Positions 9,251 through 13,470 of a stretch of DNA of 13,470 nt are shown here, in pieces (within the stretch, counting starts at the first letter, position 1; every line of letters starts with the position of its first letter). Under the pieces are notes generated by a model. That model made no database searches, was not told where the DNA came from, and saw only the letters and a program-made list of their open reading frames with translations. Source of the stretch: Auxenochlorella pyrenoidosa (lineage: Eukaryota; Chlorophyta; Trebouxiophyceae; Chlorellales; Chlorellaceae); contig KQ482021.1 of the NCBI GenBank assembly GCA_001430745.1, positions 36,683 through 50,152 on the forward strand, read 5' to 3'. Made by a program: the position numbers and the translations under genes.

Positions 9251-10689
9251 ATGGTGAACCCAGCTGCGAAGGGACTTGTTCTCGGCGTGGGCGGTGCTGC
9301 CGGCCTGTACGTAGCCTCGGTGAGCCTCAGGATGTCCGTTGGGCCCAGGGTCGAGGGCTGCAGCGACCTGTGGCGCTGCCAGTGCAGGTGGCACCGGCAC
9401 CAGCGGCGGCCGCTCTCTGCCACACTCCGCCACCCCACTTCCTCACAATGTTGGGAGGATCCTGCTGTGTTTATGTGCCTTTCACTGCTCTTCTCATACT
9501 CACCAATCAGATCTTCCCTTTCTTTCAACAAGTGGTGCCTGTAATCGGAACCCAGCTGACTCGGGATCGCGGCTCGGCTGACAGCGCAGGCCCCCTTCCT
9601 CCACTCGGTTCACCTCCCAACCCGCCTGGCCTCAGACTTCCCGTCTTGCTGCAGGTGGCAGTGGATGTGTTTCGCAAGCAGCGCGAGGAGCACGCCATCA
9701 GCGACCGTGTCATTGCGGAGCTGACGGCCGCCAAGGCGGCGCGCGAGGCGGAGCGGCGCGAAGAGGCGGCCATCAGTCAGCGCCAGCAGGAGGTGTCGCA
9801 GCACCAACAGGTTTGCAGGGCCAGCTGGCCAGGTGTGGGGGGAATAGACTAGAGCACATCCCTGGCTGGGGCTGCTTGCATGGGCTGCGCATATCACAAG
9901 TCCCCAGCATGGTGAGCTGTGATGGCAAGCACATGGCTGCAGGACGTGCTGTCCCGTGCCATCCGCCCTTGAACGCCACTCACCGCGCCATGCAGCCTGC
10001 GAAACTGCAAGCATGCGGAAGCGCAGGTCAAGGCCAACATGCTGGGGCCCGTGCTTCTTCTCACTGCTTGGCACTCACGCCCTCCCGCCCTTGCGCCTGC
10101 TGCCCCGCAGAAAGTGCAAGAGGTGGAGGTGGAGATCGGCGGCCTGCAGAGCCGGCTGTCTGAGCTGGAGAGCGAACGCGCGGTGCGTGCCAAGGCGGCG
10201 GCTGACGCGGCGGCGGCGCTGGAGGAGTCGCGCGGCAGGCTGGCCAAGTTTGCACAGGTGGGGGTGCATGGCACAGCAACAGGAAGGGGTGGGGTTGAGC
10301 AGCGAGATTGTTGCTGAAGACTAGCCTGTGAGGCAGACTCCGGTGGGCATGGTTGGCAAGGAGAACTGGGGATGGGACGCAAAGAGTCTGGCTGGATAGG
10401 GCTGGGAGGCAGGGATGGTTGTGACACATGGGCAGAGTTGGCGAGTAAGACCTGGTCTGCCAGCAAATCAGTGCGAAAATGGCGGCTGCGACTTTAAGGG
10501 AGTGCCTTAGCCCATCACCATCTGCACTATCTCCATCATTGCTTGCAGGAGGCACGGCGGCGCCGCGAGGCAGCCGCTGCAGCAGAAGCCGCATTGGCAG
10601 CAGCCCAGGCAGAGACCGCAGCAGCAAAGGCTCTGTACAACCCCCTGCACCACCCCATGGTGCGCTCCTTCAGGGCCAGCCAGCACTGA
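9251..10689 (+). CDS. Unrecognised small protein: Gly-rich hydrophobic N-terminus plus coiled coil
   Basis: Exons 9251-9319, 9655-9810, 10111-10257 and 10549-10689 are joined by four-for-four GT-AG, phase-0 junctions and encode 170 residues. I do not recognise a family. Residues about 7-28 (KGLVLGVGGAAGLYVASVAV and on) are Gly/Ala/Val-rich and hydrophobic, long enough for one membrane helix or a glycine-zipper segment. Residues about 30-150 have no proline and are rich in Ala, Glu, Arg and Gln (FRKQREEHA, EVEVEIGGLQSRLSELESER), as in a long alpha-helical coiled coil. The tail ALYNPLHHPMVRSF (about 152-165) breaks the helix and looks like a distinct motif. The layout would suit a membrane-anchored rod or spacer, perhaps in an organelle, but location is not shown. 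The ATG is the first in frame after the short shared promoter. A TGTAA lies 240 nt past the stop. Phase-0 junctions throughout and codon use like the neighbours support a real gene. Confidence 0.8.
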
Positions 10690-10928
10690 GTCGATTGGCC
10701 GGCCGCAGCAAGCCCGCAGCCACGCAAGACCCGAGCGCTGCGGCTGCCGGCACCACATGCACGCTGCCACAGACCTGCATCGTGCAGCAAAGCAATCCGC
10801 CCAACAAGAATGAAGCCGTTCCCTCCTGCACATTCTGCATTTGGCAAGGGTAAACAAATCATCAAGTGGTTTCCGGAATCGGAACTGATGCCCGCCCTAG
10901 AGTGCAGTGATTGAGCGGTCCCGTCATC

Positions 10929-10933
10929 TGTAA
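10929..10933 (+). terminator. TGTAA polyadenylation signal of the coiled-coil gene
   Basis: TGTAA is the usual polyadenylation signal of chlorophyte nuclear genes. This copy lies 240 nt downstream of the stop codon at 10687-10689 and is the first one after it on the plus strand. Cleavage would be expected roughly 10-20 nt further on. Confidence 0.55.
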
Positions 10934-11349
10934 CGCAGTCTGCAATCACAAAGCCAAGGTCACGGACAATTATTTCTGACAGCAAGAACACTAAATGCCC
11001 CAAGGACATTGCATGGGCAGGGCATGCCACACCATGCCACCCACGCCGCGCAGCGCAGACCAACGGCACGCCACGGCACTGACGGCAGCAGCCAACATAC
11101 TCTGTGAAGCGCCTGGGCCCCCAGTTTCCGTGTTCGTGCCCTCCAGCGGTTGGTAAATCGCCCGCCGCGCCGCACAGCGGCTTTGTTTGGCCAGGGAGGA
11201 CAGAGAAGGTGCGCCGGTGGCCGGCGCCGCGACGGCACAGTCAAACAGCTTTGAGCAGCGCTATATCCGACGGCTGAAGCCTGCAGGACCGTGTGATCGG
11301 CCCAGGACACTGTGCACGTTGGGAAAGAAGCAAGGAAGGGGGCTTCGTG
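10934..11349 (+). promoter_or_regulatory. Upstream region and presumed 5' UTR of the Ala/Pro-rich protein gene
   Basis: No coding exon is evident here. A TATA-like CTATAT at 11261-11266 lies about 84 bp before the ATG at 11350 and may be a core promoter element. The sequence from about 11160 onward is GC-rich, while 10970-11010 is relatively AT-rich. Confidence 0.4.
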
Positions 11350-13470
11350 ATGGAGGCGAACGGCGGGAGCTCAGAGGCCGGCGTGTCGATCTCTGCTGCT
11401 ACTCACGCCGATCCTGCCACCGGCGTGGGTGAGACCCTGCCGACGGCACGGCCCACAGCCGCCGCAACGCCGCCGCCCGCGTCACCCGATGTGCCACTGT
11501 CGCCAGAGGCCCCTCTGTCGCCAGGAGAGCCTGCTGCGCCGCCCCTCGCCATACTGGAGCACCAGCAGACAGCGCTGCCAGCTGCAGCAGCTCCAGCTCC
11601 AGCTGATCCGCCCGCTCCATCAGCAGCTCTGCCAGCCCCCCCGGCAGTGGCAGTGGAAGCGTCTGCTGCCGAGGCGCTCCCTCGCATCCCAGCCCTCGTG
11701 CCTGCAGCGCCGTCGGCTGTCGCAGTGCCTGCGCACCCCGCAGCACCTGCACCAGTAGCAGCTTCGGCAGTGCAGGCTGTGGCACCCGCTGCTGCACCGG
11801 CCCTGCAGCCTGTGGCACCACCCCCGCAGCTGAGCGCAGCAGCACCCGCAGTGCCCGTCCTGCAGCCTGCAGCACCCACAGAGCTGGCAGGGGCTGTGGG
11901 TGCACCGCAACCGGCAGCAGCAGCACTGGCGGCCCCAGCCGCACCCGCCGCGGCGGTGGTCGCAGCACCCGCGGTCCCTGCCCTGGCGCCAGCAGCCCCG
12001 CAGAGTGCACCCATCGCCACTGCCCCACTGGCGCCTGCAGCACCCACTCCTCCCCCGACAAACCCTGCCGACTTTGAGCAGCCGGAAATGCCAGAGGAGA
12101 AGCACCCGCAAAAGCCCACCTGGCGGCGCGGCTACCAGCAGGTGCTGCCGGCGGGGTGCCGGGGTGGTTAGGCCTGCCCGCAGCGCGCAGCCTGCCCTGT
12201 GTCGTCGGCCCCAGGGCCCGCTGGAGCAGCGCCTGAGCACTGCTTGAGCATGAGCTCCTTCCACAACGCCCTGTGCTTACGCCCTCAACAACGCTCTGTG
12301 CTTACGCCTGTGCTTACGCCCTGTGCTCACGCCCGGTACCTGCAGTACCACAAGACCGAGTACATCATGGTCACACTCACGCCCTCAGACTGCTCCACCA
12401 AGCGCCTGCGCCCGCCCCGTGAGCCGGCGCCGCGGCCTGCGCGCGCCCTCGCGTGTCTTCTTGCGCCACGGCCCGCTGACTCGCATTGCGTCTCATTATC
12501 AGCCCCCGCCCTGCTGCCCTGCGCCCTGCAAAGACCTCTCCCTTTGCTCACATCGTGTGCTGCGCTGGCGGCCCCGCAGGCGAGTGGTATGACGCCTTCC
12601 TTGGAGCAAACTCGCTGAAGTGAGTCCTGGCAGACATGCCTGTGGCAGCCTGCCTGGCAGGCGCGCATGATTCATTTGCCAGCTTGAGGTCCGCCCTGCC
12701 CTCATCCGCGCAGAAGAGTCTGCCCAACATTCTGCTGGGTTGCCAGGAGCCAAGCCCTCATGCTGCACCTGTCTGTGCCTGTGCTCTGCCCCTGCGCAGC
12801 TTTGTGGTGGGGACGCAGGCGCTTGATGGCACCGCTGTGTCCTTCCTACTGAAGGCGCACTCATACGTGAGGCGGGGGTAGTGGCCGCTGCCTTGTGAAG
12901 CTGCGCCCTTGCCTGCGGAACCAAGCCCTTGCGCGGCTAGCCGTGGTCTGTTTGGCAGACAGGCAGAGGCTGCACAGCTTGAGCCACTGCATGCTGCTGG
13001 GAGCGCGCGAGGCGTCAACCGCCTCTGCGGCCCCCGCTGCTGCCTGAGCGCCCCCTGCTGCAACACGCGCGCGCCCCCACCCCCACCCCCCCCACCCACC
13101 CCCCCCTCCCCCCCTCTGCTCGTCCTCTGCAGGAGTATGTCAAGGCCGAGTACTATGTGCAGGTGGGCCGCTGGGGGGTGGATGTGCGGTGCAGCAGACA
13201 GACAGGCGGCTGGCGGCAGGCGGCGTGGCACACGCTTGGCTCGCCGGGTACTGCTGTGTCGCCGCGCGTGCTCTACGCCCAGCGCCGCCCCCTGTGCCCG
13301 GCTGCCCCTGCAGGGCGGCGAGACGAAGCGCATGTTCCGGGCGCTGGGCCTGCAGCCAGGGGATGCGCTGAAGCTGACGCTGCAGGGCAAGTCGTCCGGC
13401 ATCCCCACCACGCGGCTGGTCATCATCCCGGCAGGTCCGACCCGCGCCTGGGCTGCGTGCGTGTGTGGTT
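11350..13470 (+). CDS. Unrecognised protein: long Ala/Pro-rich disordered N-terminus and split C-terminal domain, 3' end outside window
   Basis: Proposed exons are 11350-12141, 12346-12418, 12580-12619, 12800-12866, 13133-13162 and 13314 to about 13434 or beyond. They are phase-consistent and give at least 374 residues. The ATG at 11350 is the first in frame; the open frame extends upstream only through non-ATG codons. Residues about 30-240 are dominated by Ala and Pro with many AAP/PAAP units, so probably disordered. Charge appears at about 245-260 (FEQPEMPEEKHPQKP), then WRRGYQQ joins YHKTEYIMVTLTPSDCSTKR. The later exons read EWYDAFLGANSLNFVVGTQA, VSFLLKAHSY, EYVKAEYYVQ and TKRMFRALGLQPGDALKLTL. 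They alternate hydrophobic strands with a LGLQPGDALKL turn reminiscent of beta-barrel folds such as B3-like DNA-binding domains; that resemblance is weak and I assign no function. The fifth exon is only 30 bp. The exon joins at 12418/12580 and 12619/12800 are less certain than the rest, and the donor at 13435 (GTCCGA) is poor. Confidence 0.65.
12271..12333 (+). repeat. Short tandem repeat of CTGTGCTTACGCC in an intron
   Basis: Three exact copies of the 13-mer CTGTGCTTACGCC start at 12271, 12296 and 12308 (the last two share one base). A fourth copy with one change (CTGTGCTCACGCC) lies at 12321-12333. The array sits in the first intron of the Ala/Pro-rich gene and ends 12 bp before the proposed acceptor at 12344-12345. 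Confidence 0.8.
13069..13117 (+). repeat. C-rich pyrimidine tract before a 30-bp exon
   Basis: A stretch made almost wholly of C with scattered A and T, followed by TCTGCTCGTCCTCTGCAG, precedes the acceptor of the 30-bp exon at 13133. It probably works as an extended polypyrimidine tract that helps define a very short exon. Confidence 0.6.

Noticed and set aside
9534..9600. Extra exon of the coiled-coil gene after the acceptor-like TTTCTTTCAACAAG
   Set aside because: No good donor follows before the acceptor at 9653-9654, and the direct join 9319/9655 keeps phase 0 and continues the hydrophobic segment.
11403..12119. 238-codon minus-strand frame of Ala/Gly
   Set aside because: Mirror of the repetitive GCA/GCC/CCA codons of the Ala/Pro-rich exon on the plus strand.

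Overview
The window looks like nuclear DNA of a green alga, most likely a chlorophyte of the Chlorella type (trebouxiophyte). The evidence is very high GC, many short GT-AG introns (about 150-420 bp), Ala/Gly/Pro-rich proteins, nucleus-encoded chloroplast proteins with transit peptides, and a TGTAA-type polyadenylation signal after one gene. The genus is an inference. I see no tRNA, rRNA, transposon or CRISPR array.

Five protein-coding genes can be rebuilt exon by exon, and every proposed junction keeps the reading frame. (1) Minus strand, 1-4859, running off the left edge: an Enhancer-of-polycomb (EPL1-domain) chromatin protein with about 12 exons and a C-terminal ATRX/ADD-like cysteine finger. 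(2) Plus strand, 5136-6050: OHP1, a 109-aa one-helix chlorophyll-binding thylakoid protein, 4 exons. (3) Minus strand, 6630-9063: a catalytic chloroplast ClpP protease subunit closest to CLPP5, 252 aa, 6 exons. (4) Plus strand, 9251-10689: an unrecognised 170-aa protein with a Gly-rich hydrophobic N-terminus and a long Ala/Glu/Arg-rich coiled coil, 4 exons. (5) Plus strand, 11350 to the right edge: an unrecognised protein with a 264-aa first exon, mostly Ala/Pro-rich and disordered, followed by a folded region spread over small exons, one only 30 bp.

The genes alternate in orientation. EPL and OHP1 are head to head, OHP1 and CLPP5 are tail to tail, and CLPP5 and the coiled-coil gene are head to head across only 187 bp. 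That short gap holds mirrored CCAAT boxes and is the clearest candidate bidirectional promoter. OHP1 and CLPP5 both act in the chloroplast (photosystem assembly/photoprotection and stromal proteolysis), but nothing here shows that they work as a unit. The most unexplored material is the EPL-plus-finger architecture and genes 4 and 5.
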